A DNA stretch of 15,412 nucleotides from Candidatus Avimonoglobus intestinipullorum (GTDB lineage Bacteria > Bacillota > Clostridia > UBA1381), in the NCBI GenBank assembly GCA_018714645.1, contig DVND01000162.1, positions 1 through 15,412 on the forward strand, written 5' to 3'. Below the pieces are notes generated by a model. The model was given only the letters and a program-made list of their open reading frames with translations, was not told the origin of the DNA and made no database searches. How positions within the stretch are numbered: position 1 is the stretch's first letter; each line of letters begins with the position of its first letter. Positions 6,405 to 13,449 of the stretch are shown piece after piece. Made by a program: the position numbers and the translations under genes.

Positions 6405-6777
6405 GCTGTATATCGGGATTGCGCTGCTGCTTCTGGCGGGGCTCTTTTTCATCGGGCTGTTCCCCTGCGGCATCCGGGCACTCACAGGCTTCCCCTGCGC
6501 CTCCTGCGGCATGACGCGGGCCTACAAAGCCCTGCTGGCAGGCGATCCCGGACTGGCATTCCGGATGCATCCGCTGTTCTGGCTCCCGCCGGCAATCGCA
6601 GTATTATGCTATTTTAAACGAACGCTGCTCACAAACAAGTGGTTCTGGATTGCCGTCGTCACACTCGTAGTTGCGGTATACATTGCCAGGATGGTTCTAT
6701 TGTTCCCGGAAACGGAACCCATGACCTATTACGAGCAAAATGTGTTACAAACACTTTGGAAAGGATTTATAAAATGA
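6388..6777 (+). CDS. DUF2752 family small membrane protein
   Basis: A 129-residue protein with three predicted membrane segments (about 7-25, 63-76 and 85-106). The family signature is CGIRALTGFPCASCGMTRAY (27-46) followed by GDPGLAFRMHPLFW (52-65), the usual Cys-rich turn and HP/NP motif of DUF2752. Its role is unknown; the cysteines suggest metal or redox chemistry, but this is inference. The start is TTG at 6388 with AGGGGG (6375-6380) 7 bases upstream, inside the end of hydE. Its stop overlaps the next gene's ATG (ATGA). The tight packing suggests co-expression with hydE and the CpXC protein. Confidence 0.85.
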   Translation: MVSKNKLYIGIALLLLAGLFFIGLFPCGIRALTGFPCASCGMTRAYKALLAGDPGLAFRMHPLFWLPPAIAVLCYFKRTLLTNKWFWIAVVTLVVAVYIARMVLLFPETEPMTYYEQNVLQTLWKGFIK

Positions 6778-7448
6778 GTATTAATGCACAGCAGCAAATC
6801 AAATGCCCAAAATGCGGGCAGCTTCATGAGATAAATGTCTGGCATTCCATCACCGTGTCCGACAGCCCTGACTTAAAAGCCGATCTCCTGGCCGGGAAAA
6901 TCAACATATTCCGGTGCGATTCCTGCGGTGCTGCCGCCCTGCTCCCCACGCCGCTCCTGTACCATGACGAGGAACAGCGGCTGATGATTTCTTTTACGCC
7001 CTGCACGGACGAGCTGACAAAACGGCAGCTTTTTGACAACATCCGGGCTTCCTCAAAAGAATCGGGCGAGCTGGACGCGCTGGACGATTACAACCTGCGG
7101 TTTGTCACCGATTACAATGCGCTGCTGGAAAAGCTCCTGATTTTTGACAACGGCCTGCACGATAAGGTCACCGAGGTCCTGAAGCTGATGGTGCTGATGC
7201 AGGAGCCGGACAAGATGGAGCAGCGCACCGCCATGTTCGGGAAAACGGACGGTGACGGGCTGGAATTCATGGTGTTCGACAAAAAAGAAGAAGCCTGCTA
7301 CACGTCCCGCGTTCCATACGCCACCTACAACACCATCAAAGAGGAGCTGCGCCGCAGCGGCGTGAAATACAGAAGCTTCGACTGGGAAATTGTCGATGCG
7401 GACTATGCCGCGCGGCTGCTGAACGGGTTTAACAACCGGATGGAATAA
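6774..7448 (+). CDS. CpXC-domain protein (zinc-ribbon-like)
   Basis: A 224-residue soluble protein that starts with a CpXC domain. Two CX2C pairs, CPKCG (Cys11, Cys14) and CDSCG (Cys48, Cys51), flank the typical segment DLKADLLAGKINIF, followed by PLLYHDEE. The pairs probably bind one zinc ion. The remaining 150 residues show no motif that I recognise. The ATG at 6774 overlaps the stop of the DUF2752 gene by 4 bases (ATGA) and has AAAGG 8 bases upstream; a longer in-frame reading from 6639 lies within the upstream gene and is rejected. CpXC proteins have no established function. No terminator follows before the next promoter. Confidence 0.82.
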   Translation: MSINAQQQIKCPKCGQLHEINVWHSITVSDSPDLKADLLAGKINIFRCDSCGAAALLPTPLLYHDEEQRLMISFTPCTDELTKRQLFDNIRASSKESGELDALDDYNLRFVTDYNALLEKLLIFDNGLHDKVTEVLKLMVLMQEPDKMEQRTAMFGKTDGDGLEFMVFDKKEEACYTSRVPYATYNTIKEELRRSGVKYRSFDWEIVDADYAARLLNGFNNRME

Positions 7449-7450
7449 CG

Positions 7451-7483
7451 TTCATAAAAAGTTCACTAAATCTTCATCAAAAC
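7451..7483 (+). promoter_or_regulatory. Three TTCA direct repeats at 11-bp spacing (PhoB/OmpR-type box candidate)
   Basis: TTCAT (7451), TTCAC (7462) and TTCAT (7473) repeat at exactly 11-bp intervals, each followed by an A-rich stretch. This is the layout bound by PhoB/PhoP-like response regulators of the OmpR family. The site lies upstream of a promoter with a perfect -10 but a poor -35, as expected for an activated promoter. The 26-base gap to the -10 is longer than at classic Pho promoters. Confidence 0.4.
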
Positions 7484-7486
7484 GAC

Positions 7487-7515
7487 TTTATTTCTTGTTA
7501 TGATTATACTATAAT
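7487..7515 (+). promoter_or_regulatory. Promoter of the enzyme I N-domain gene
   Basis: A perfect -10 TATAAT (7510-7515) has only a weak -35 (TTTATT, 7487-7492) at 17 bases. The predicted start is near 7522. The weak -35 together with the upstream repeats suggests dependence on an activator. Confidence 0.55.
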
Positions 7516-7548
7516 ACAAGTACAACATGAAATAAGGCGGTGAACATC

Positions 7549-8316
7549 TTGGTAACTCTTTCCGGTTTTCCCATCTGCGATGGGATCGTCTTTGGGAAAA
7601 TCTACATTTACAAACGGAAAATCCATACAATTGATCATTATAAAGTCAGCGATACGGATGCGGAGATCGACCGGTTCCTGGAAGCAAAGGATGCGGCGGT
7701 AGAGGAATTGGGCGGGCTGTATGAACAGGCCCTGGCAAAGACCCAAGCCCAGGAGGCGTCCATCTTTTCCATCCATCAGATGCTTTTAAACGACCCGTAT
7801 TACTTAGACACGGTGAACGACTTGATAAAAACGCAGAAGCTGAACGCGGAAGCCGCGGTTTCCATCGCGGAGGACAGCATTTCGCAAATGTTCCTCGAGC
7901 TGGACGATGACTATCTGAAACAGCGTTCCGTGGATGTGAAAGACGTTTCGGAACGGGTGCTGGCGGTATTATCCCATGCGCAGAAAAAGATGGATGCGCC
8001 GGACGAACCCTCCATCATCTTCGCCGATGAGCTTTCACCCAGCGAAACATTGCTTTTAAGCGGCGGCAACGCGCTGGCGTTCGTAACGGAGCAGGGCTCC
8101 GCAAATTCCCACGCGGCGATTTTGGCAAAAACCATGAACATCCCCATGGTCGTCGGGACGCGCGACCTGTTTGACGACGACTTTGAAAACGACCATGCGG
8201 TTGTGGACGCATTCTCGGGCGAAATTTACATCGCGCCCGACGCGGATACCATCCAGTTCCTGATCCAGAAGGCTGACGAGCTGCTCTGTGCTGAGCAAAG
8301 CTGCTGCCTGAAATAA
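7549..8316 (+). CDS. PTS enzyme I N-terminal half (HPr-binding and phosphohistidine domains only)
   Basis: The 255-residue protein matches the first half of PTS enzyme I: an opening GFPICDGIVFGKIYIYK, the helical HPr-binding region (EASIFSIHQMLLNDPYY), and the swivelling phosphohistidine domain with FVTEQGSANSHAAILAK followed by IPMVVGT. The active His is residue 188, next to the position of His189 in E. coli enzyme I. The C-terminal PEP-binding barrel (about 300 residues) is missing; the stop is followed after 23 bases by an unrelated gene, so this is not a simple frameshift. It could act in trans with another PEP-binding protein, be a phosphorelay or regulatory piece, or be decaying. The TTG at 7549 was chosen because GGCGG (7536-7540) lies 8 bases upstream; GTG at 7540 overlaps that site. 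Family call firm, role unknown. Confidence 0.85.
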   Translation: MVTLSGFPICDGIVFGKIYIYKRKIHTIDHYKVSDTDAEIDRFLEAKDAAVEELGGLYEQALAKTQAQEASIFSIHQMLLNDPYYLDTVNDLIKTQKLNAEAAVSIAEDSISQMFLELDDDYLKQRSVDVKDVSERVLAVLSHAQKKMDAPDEPSIIFADELSPSETLLLSGGNALAFVTEQGSANSHAAILAKTMNIPMVVGTRDLFDDDFENDHAVVDAFSGEIYIAPDADTIQFLIQKADELLCAEQSCCLK

Positions 8317-8339
8317 ACTATTAAGAAGGGGCATGTACA

Positions 8340-8957
8340 ATGACAGAGGAGCAAAAACTGTTGGCCGGGAAACTATTTTGCCCCGGCGACCCTGCACTCA
8401 AAGCCATTAAGCTGAAAACGCACAATCTGTGTACGGCATATAACCAGACCTTCGAAGACGATACCCGGCGGCGGGATGCGCTGTTGGCTGACATTTTTGC
8501 AAAGCTGGGCGAAGGAAGCCGGCTGCAAGGGCCGATTTTTATCCACTACGGGCAACACACCACCATCGGCAAACGGTTCTTTGCCAATTTTAATTTTACC
8601 ATACAGGATGATACTTATGTCACCATCGGCGATGACTGCAACTTCGGCCCGAACGTGACCATTGTCACGCCGCTCCATCCGCTGCACCCAGAGGAACGCA
8701 AAGAATATGCCTTCTCCGATGGCAGCAAAAAGCACGTTTGCTATGCGAAACCCGTACATATCGGGGACAACTGCTGGCTGGGCGCAAACGTCACAGTCTG
8801 CCCGGGCGTCACGATCGGGGCAAACTGCGTCATCGGCGCCGGCAGTGTGGTGACGCGTGATATCCCCGCCAACAGCCTGGCGGTGGGCGTCCCTTGCCGC
8901 GTACTGCGTATCGTCGGGGAGGCAGACCGCTTGGAACATTTTCCTGAATTATTTTAA
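8340..8957 (+). CDS. Maltose/galactoside-type sugar O-acetyltransferase (left-handed beta-helix)
   Basis: This is a 205-residue cytoplasmic enzyme of the Maa/LacA/NodL group, which moves acetyl from acetyl-CoA to a sugar hydroxyl. It has the Maa-type N-terminal cap (KLFCPGDPALKAIK, then THNLCTAYNQT) and hexapeptide repeats from about 68 to 175, ending with VIGAGSVVTRDIPANSLAVG. The loop TPLHPLHPEER (110-120) carries the likely catalytic His113, equivalent to LacA His115. The ATG has AAGGGG about 10 bases upstream. It lies 23 bases after the enzyme I N-domain gene and probably shares its promoter. The pairing hints at sugar handling, but the acceptor sugar is unknown. Confidence 0.9.
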   Translation: MTEEQKLLAGKLFCPGDPALKAIKLKTHNLCTAYNQTFEDDTRRRDALLADIFAKLGEGSRLQGPIFIHYGQHTTIGKRFFANFNFTIQDDTYVTIGDDCNFGPNVTIVTPLHPLHPEERKEYAFSDGSKKHVCYAKPVHIGDNCWLGANVTVCPGVTIGANCVIGAGSVVTRDIPANSLAVGVPCRVLRIVGEADRLEHFPELF

Positions 8958-8962
8958 AATTC

Positions 8963-8992
8963 AAAAAACGGAGGGAACTCCCTCCGTTTTCT
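8963..8992. terminator. Bidirectional terminator between convergent genes
   Basis: The hairpin AAAAAACGGAGGGA / TCCCTCCGTTTT has a G+C-rich core of CGGAGGG. Ts follow on both strands (four on plus, six on minus). It serves the acetyltransferase gene on the plus strand and the DUF1015 gene, whose stop is at 8993-8991, on the minus strand. Confidence 0.85.
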
Positions 8993-10256
8993 AATATGTA
9001 ATCTTTTTTGCTTCCATATAAAACCGCTTTTCATGGGCCTCGCCCATGGAAAAGGTCTTGCGCGGCAAGGCGCCGTCCAGCAGGATCGTTTTGAAAAACT
9101 GCCGCTTCTCAATGGCAGGAAGCAAAAACCCTACAGCGTCCGGCGCTGCCGCCAGCCGCTCTGTCACCTCCACGCCATGGATGTAATCCACGCTGCCGCC
9201 ATATGTTTTTATATATGCATCTAAAAACTGCTGCAGGGACCCGACTGTCAGCCCGCACGGCGCATGCCGGATACACAGTTCTGTACGCGCACCATCGTTG
9301 ACGCAGATGAAACGCTGGTCTTCCCCTTCCGTCCGCGCTGCATCGCAGCAGAACGCCTGCAATTGTTCCAGCAGGCGCGCCGGCTCCACGCCCGATACCA
9401 CCCGGTGGATGGCCTCAAATACCAGCGAATCGTCATGCAGGTTCACCAGCTCCACCAGCGCAAACCGCGCCGGATGGCCCTGCTGTTCTTCCGCGGAAAG
9501 CGTTTTCTTGGTTTGTTCCCAACAGGTCTTTGCCGCCGCCAGGGAATGATTCCCGTCGCCCACGGCAAACACAAACGCTTCCTCCACGCCGTATTTTTTG
9601 GAATATTCCGCTTTATCCGCCAGATGGGCAAGCCCGCGCTCAATCCGCGCCTGCTCCGCTTCCCCCAGCAGATATCCCGCCAGATGCCCGCTGTCCATCA
9701 TCAAATCAAAATCATAGAGCTTTTGCAGGCCGTCCGTCCGGACGCCCTCGATAACCGCTTTGTCCGGGTCGTCAATCAGCAACATGACGTGCGGCAATTC
9801 CAGCTTTGCGCGCTCCCGGATTTTCACCCGCGGCGGGATGCGCTCCAGCACCGTCCCCTCCGTCGCCCGCACCATGGGCCTTGCACCGGCGGCGAAGCTA
9901 TAGTCCTCCAGGTCGACCGCGCCCACAAGCCCTTTGCGGATCCTGCCGTCCCGCAGCGTCCGCTCCACATAAACCATCCCGCTGTATTGCGCAAACAGCC
10001 CCTGCTCCAAATATGCCTCCATATGGGCGTTGATCGCCCGGATCCGCTGCTCCCCCTCCGATAAATACGCCTCCGGGAAGGTGATATGCAGCGTTGACGG
10101 CGCATCGCCCACAAACGCCTCCACCTGCTGCCAGTATTCCGGCTCCGACGTGTACTGGTCGCACGCCACCACGCTCCATTTTGTCAAATCGATTCCCTGC
10201 GGAATCAGAATGTCTGCCCCTTGAAATGTTTTCATCTGCTCCCAAAATCCTTTCAT
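8991..10256 (-). CDS. DUF1015 family protein
   Basis: A 421-residue soluble protein of the DUF1015 family, whose function is not established. Marks are ILIPQGIDLTKWSVVACDQY (16-35) followed by TSEPEYW, and GDGNHSLAAAK (233-243), where most of the family keeps a DG(N/H)H motif. The ATG at 10256 overlaps the ybaK stop (ATGA), so translation is probably coupled; a 446-residue reading from 10331 would run through ybaK and lacks the family's usual N-terminus. It is the last gene of mutS2-ybaK-DUF1015. In other bacteria some members lie near serine or phosphoglycerate metabolism genes; none is seen here. Confidence 0.85.
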   Translation of the reverse strand: MKGFWEQMKTFQGADILIPQGIDLTKWSVVACDQYTSEPEYWQQVEAFVGDAPSTLHITFPEAYLSEGEQRIRAINAHMEAYLEQGLFAQYSGMVYVERTLRDGRIRKGLVGAVDLEDYSFAAGARPMVRATEGTVLERIPPRVKIRERAKLELPHVMLLIDDPDKAVIEGVRTDGLQKLYDFDLMMDSGHLAGYLLGEAEQARIERGLAHLADKAEYSKKYGVEEAFVFAVGDGNHSLAAAKTCWEQTKKTLSAEEQQGHPARFALVELVNLHDDSLVFEAIHRVVSGVEPARLLEQLQAFCCDAARTEGEDQRFICVNDGARTELCIRHAPCGLTVGSLQQFLDAYIKTYGGSVDYIHGVEVTERLAAAPDAVGFLLPAIEKRQFFKTILLDGALPRKTFSMGEAHEKRFYMEAKKITY

Positions 10257-10744
10257 ATTGCGATGTCCGCCGCCTCCGCCTTTGTAAACGCGATGAGGTC
10301 TGCCGGCTTTAACAGCACCGTGCAGCCGCACACGCCTGCGCTGACTGCGATGGTATCATGTTCCAGGCAAGTGCCGTCGATATACGTGGGGTATTGCTTT
10401 TTCATCCCGATGGGCGACACGCCGCCGCGGATGTACCCCGTTAGCCCCAAAAGGTCCTTCACGTGGATCAGCTCCACTTTTTTATTGCCGGACGCTTTGG
10501 CCAGCTTTTTCAGATCCAGCTCCCTGTCCACGGGAATGCACACCGCCATAACACCTGTTTTATCCCCCCGTGCCACCAGCGTCTTAAACGACTGCCCGCA
10601 CGGGATCCCCGTTTTTTCCGCAATCGTCACACCGAAATGGTCGCCGACAACGCCGTCCGTTTCATATTCCACTGTCCGGTATGCGATTTTTGCCGCATCC
10701 AAAAGCCGCATCGCATTGGTCACAATCGGTTTTTTCTTTCCCAT
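10253..10744 (-). CDS. ybaK: YbaK/EbsC-type aminoacyl-tRNA deacylase (Cys-tRNA(Pro) deacylase)
   Basis: Proteins of this family hydrolyse Cys-tRNA(Pro) made by mistake by prolyl-tRNA synthetase, so they protect translation accuracy. The 163-residue protein has the conserved Lys in SFKTLVARGD (Lys54, equivalent to Lys46 of the H. influenzae protein) and the loop GYIRGGVSPIGMKK (103-116), both diagnostic of the YbaK subgroup. Its ATG follows the mutS2 stop by 9 bases with AGGAGC as ribosome binding site, and its stop overlaps the DUF1015 start. Substrate is inferred from family; other deacylases of the INS superfamily are the alternative. Confidence 0.9.
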   Translation of the reverse strand: MGKKKPIVTNAMRLLDAAKIAYRTVEYETDGVVGDHFGVTIAEKTGIPCGQSFKTLVARGDKTGVMAVCIPVDRELDLKKLAKASGNKKVELIHVKDLLGLTGYIRGGVSPIGMKKQYPTYIDGTCLEHDTIAVSAGVCGCTVLLKPADLIAFTKAEAADIAI

Positions 10745-10753
10745 ATCCCGCTC

Positions 10754-13135
10754 CTATTTCAACTCCACAACCGTCACCCCGGTTTCGCCCTCGCCGTACT
10801 TGCCCAACCGGTAGGACTGCACGTACTTGTGCCTGCGGAGCATGTCATGGATGCCGTTTTTCAAAACGCCCGTCCCCTTCCCATGGATGATGGTCACCGG
10901 CGATATCCCCGCCAGATAGCAGTCGTCCAAGAATTTTTCCACATGCATCAAAGCCTCTTCCAGGTTCTGCCCCCGCACATCCACCTGGGTGGAGACGTTT
11001 TTCGCCCTGGATTGATAGGCGCCCGTGGAGCGCACATAGGACTCCGCCAGCTTTTTGGCGCTTTTATCCTCCACCTTCTCCAGATTGGAAATATGCACGT
11101 CCATTTTGATGATCCCCGCCTGCACGCGGACGTTCCCGTCCTTGCCCGGCGGCTTCAGGACGCTTGCTTCCTGGTTCATACTGACAATACGCACCGTGTC
11201 GCCCGCTTTCAAGTCCTTGGGCAGGTCATGATAGACCTTGCGCGGCTTCTGCGCCTTTTTCATAGCGGCGTCGATGGAATCCTCTTTCTTTTTCAGCTTG
11301 TCCCGCGCCTTTTGCACCTGCACGTCCAAATCCTGCCGGACGCCACGCTGGCGCATCCGTTCCAAATCCTTGATGACGGCATTGGCCTCGTCTTTTGCAT
11401 CCATGATGAGGATTTTCGCTTCCCGCCGGGCCTCCTCCAAAATCCGCGCTTTATTTTCCTTGAGCTTTTTGCGCTCATTTTCAATTTCGGCCTTTAAATC
11501 CGTCAGCTCGCGCCGCATCCGCTCCGCATATTCCTTCTCGGACTGGGCCTTGATGCGGTTCGTCTCCAGTTCGCTGATCACGTCCTCAAATTTGACGCTC
11601 TCATCGGACAGCAGCTCCCCCGCCCGGCTGATCACGCTGTCATCCAGCCCCAGCCGCTTCGATATGGCAAACGCATTGGATTTCCCGGGAATGCCAATCA
11701 GCAGCTTATACGTCGGCTGCAGGGACTCCACGTCAAATTCGCAGGATGCGTTCTCCACGCCTTCGGTGGACAGCGCAAACAGCTTCAATTCGCTGTAATG
11801 CGTCGTCGCAGCGGTTTTCGCGCCGAACGCCCGCAGGCGCTCCAGAACCGCGATCGCCAGCGCCGCGCCCTCCGTGGGGTCCGTGCCGGCGCCCAGCTCG
11901 TCGAACAGCGCCAGGGAATTCCCGTCCACATGGTTTAAGATATCGACAATGTTCACCATGTGCGCGGAAAATGTGCTAAGGCTCTGCTCGATGCTCTGCT
12001 CGTCGCCGATGTCGGCATACACATTGGAGAACACCGCTGCCCGGCTGTTATCCGCCGTGGGCAGGTGCAGGCCCGCCGCCGCCATCAGCGAAAACAGGCC
12101 CAGGGTTTTGAGCGTCACGGTTTTGCCGCCCGTATTCGGGCCGGTAATCACCAGCGTTTCATAACCTTCGCCCAGATAGATGTCGTTCGCCACCACCGCC
12201 TGGGGGTCGATCAGGGGGTGGCGCGCGCGCTTAAAGGCGATAATCCCTGCATCATTGAGCACCGGCTCCCGCCCGTTCATCTCCAGGGACAGTTTCCCCT
12301 TGGCGAAGTAAAAATCCAAATCATTGAGCAGGGCATAATCGGCCAGGAGCGCCTCCTCCGCACCCGCCGCATCGGCGGACAGCTCCGCCAAAATCCGCTC
12401 GATTTCCTGCTCCTCCTTGTTCTGCAAATCCCGGATTTCATTGTTGGCGTTCACCACGCTCATGGGCTCGATGAACAGCGTCGCGCCGCTGGCGGAGGTG
12501 TCGTGCACAATCCCGTTGACCTCCCCGCGGTATTCCGCCCGCACGGGGATGACATAGCGCTCAGAGCGCATGGTGACGATGGGGTCTTGCAGATATTTTT
12601 TATAGTGCTCCGAGCGGATCATGGAATTTAGCGTATCCTTGATTTTCCCATTCAGATTCCGCATTTTGCGGCGGATCGCCGCCAGGTCGCCTGACGCCTC
12701 ATCGGCGATTTCCGTCTCCGACAGGATACAGGTGTTGATTTTGTCCTCCAGCGCCTTATTCGTAAGCAGGGCTTCCCCCGCCGCATACAGGAGTTCCAGC
12801 TCCGCGCCCGTATCCTTCAGATAGGTCTTCATCCGCCGCGCCACATACAGCACCCGGCAGATATCCAGCAGCTCCCTGGGCTGCAGGCTGCCGCCGGCTG
12901 CCGCCCGGCGCACACTGCCGCTGATCTGCGGCGCTGACAGGCGCACCGGGGGGCTTCCCTGGCGCAGCAGGGCCGACACCGTTTCCGTGGTCTCCTGCTG
13001 GGCGCGTTTTGCCTCTGCCAGCGTTTTATACGGCTCCAGATGCAAAATCCGCTCCCGGACCTGCTCCGCATCCGTAAACCCCGCCAGCCTGTCCAGTATT
13101 TTATTGTATTCCAGCACGTAATACGTTTTATTCAT
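10754..13135 (-). CDS. mutS2: MutS2 with C-terminal Smr nuclease domain
   Basis: MutS2 limits homologous recombination and, in Firmicutes, has been linked to rescue of collided ribosomes. The 793-residue protein has the MutS core and clamp region, an ATPase with Walker A GPNTGGKT (332-339), an ABC-type signature STFSAHM (387-393) and Walker B LALFDELGAGTDP (408-420), a long charged coiled coil (about 510-620) and an Smr domain from about 718, with VDVRG and IIHGKGTGVL. It lacks the mismatch-recognition domain of MutS. The ATG at 13135 was chosen because TGGAG lies 8 bases upstream and it matches the family's N-terminus; an in-frame ATG at 13153 has no ribosome binding site. It is the first gene of mutS2-ybaK-DUF1015, with a 186-base leader. 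Confidence 0.95.
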   Translation of the reverse strand: MNKTYYVLEYNKILDRLAGFTDAEQVRERILHLEPYKTLAEAKRAQQETTETVSALLRQGSPPVRLSAPQISGSVRRAAAGGSLQPRELLDICRVLYVARRMKTYLKDTGAELELLYAAGEALLTNKALEDKINTCILSETEIADEASGDLAAIRRKMRNLNGKIKDTLNSMIRSEHYKKYLQDPIVTMRSERYVIPVRAEYRGEVNGIVHDTSASGATLFIEPMSVVNANNEIRDLQNKEEQEIERILAELSADAAGAEEALLADYALLNDLDFYFAKGKLSLEMNGREPVLNDAGIIAFKRARHPLIDPQAVVANDIYLGEGYETLVITGPNTGGKTVTLKTLGLFSLMAAAGLHLPTADNSRAAVFSNVYADIGDEQSIEQSLSTFSAHMVNIVDILNHVDGNSLALFDELGAGTDPTEGAALAIAVLERLRAFGAKTAATTHYSELKLFALSTEGVENASCEFDVESLQPTYKLLIGIPGKSNAFAISKRLGLDDSVISRAGELLSDESVKFEDVISELETNRIKAQSEKEYAERMRRELTDLKAEIENERKKLKENKARILEEARREAKILIMDAKDEANAVIKDLERMRQRGVRQDLDVQVQKARDKLKKKEDSIDAAMKKAQKPRKVYHDLPKDLKAGDTVRIVSMNQEASVLKPPGKDGNVRVQAGIIKMDVHISNLEKVEDKSAKKLAESYVRSTGAYQSRAKNVSTQVDVRGQNLEEALMHVEKFLDDCYLAGISPVTIIHGKGTGVLKNGIHDMLRRHKYVQSYRLGKYGEGETGVTVVELK

Positions 13136-13154
13136 CCGATTTTCTCCATTCAAA

Positions 13155-13315
13155 TATAACGGGGCGCCGCCCCGAACCCCGCAAGCCTTTGAAAAGGCTT
13201 GACCGAACCTTTAGAAAAATCAAGCGTTGCTTGATTTCTGAGGAAACGCTGCGGCGTTACAGGCATCTGTGCAGCAGCTACGCGGGAACGGCGGAACCTC
13301 CCGGGGTTTTTACCG
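13155..13315. repeat. Palindrome-rich intergenic repeat element in the mutS2 leader
   Basis: This 160-base stretch is a chain of inverted repeats: CGGGGC/GCCCCG (13160-13174), CAAGCCTTT/AAAGGCTTG (13182-13201), AAATCAAGC/GCTTGATTT with GTT loop (13217-13237), AACGC/GCGTT (13245-13258), and a weaker CGGG/CCCG pair around 13282-13313. It has no convincing gene; a 69-codon minus-strand reading across it looks spurious. Its make-up resembles dispersed palindromic repeats of clostridial intergenic regions. It lies wholly inside the predicted mutS2 leader and accounts for most of the gap between mutS2 and glmS, with the rest being two divergent promoters. Confidence 0.6.
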
Positions 13316-13327
13316 ACTGATAGGTGT

Positions 13328-13356
13328 ATTATACCAACTTTTTTTATGAAAAACAA
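13328..13356 (-). promoter_or_regulatory. Promoter of the mutS2 operon
   Basis: On the minus strand TTGTTT (13356-13351), a 17-base spacer and TATAAT (13333-13328) preceded by TGG (extended -10) are seen. The predicted start is near 13321. Confidence 0.7.
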
Positions 13357-13375
13357 CATATAATTAATAAAAGGC

Positions 13376-13404
13376 TTGAAAAAAGCGCGCCAATCCTGTA
13401 AAAT
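13376..13404 (+). promoter_or_regulatory. Promoter of glmS
   Basis: TTGAAA (13376-13381), a 17-base spacer and TAAAAT (13399-13404) are seen. The predicted start near 13411 gives a leader of about 39 bases, too short for a glmS ribozyme. It stands back to back with the mutS2 promoter. Confidence 0.7.
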
Positions 13405-13449
13405 ATCGGTATATAGTTCTTACGACTTTTGATTTGGAGGATTTTTCAT

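Noticed and set aside
8317..8339. Remnant of the missing enzyme I C-terminal domain after the short gene
   Set aside because: Only 23 bases separate it from the next intact gene, and no PEP-binding motifs appear in any frame nearby.
10463..11497. Plus-strand reading frame of 344 codons
   Set aside because: It is a shadow of mutS2 and ybaK; both real genes have complete motifs.
13150..13359. Minus-strand 69-codon frame across the mutS2 leader
   Set aside because: It is made from the palindromic repeat element, begins before the predicted transcription start of mutS2 and has no ribosome binding site.
13360..13449. Possible glmS ribozyme, because AAAGCGCGCC occurs before glmS
   Set aside because: The motif lies in the promoter spacer, only about 65 bases precede the start codon, and the other conserved core segments are absent.
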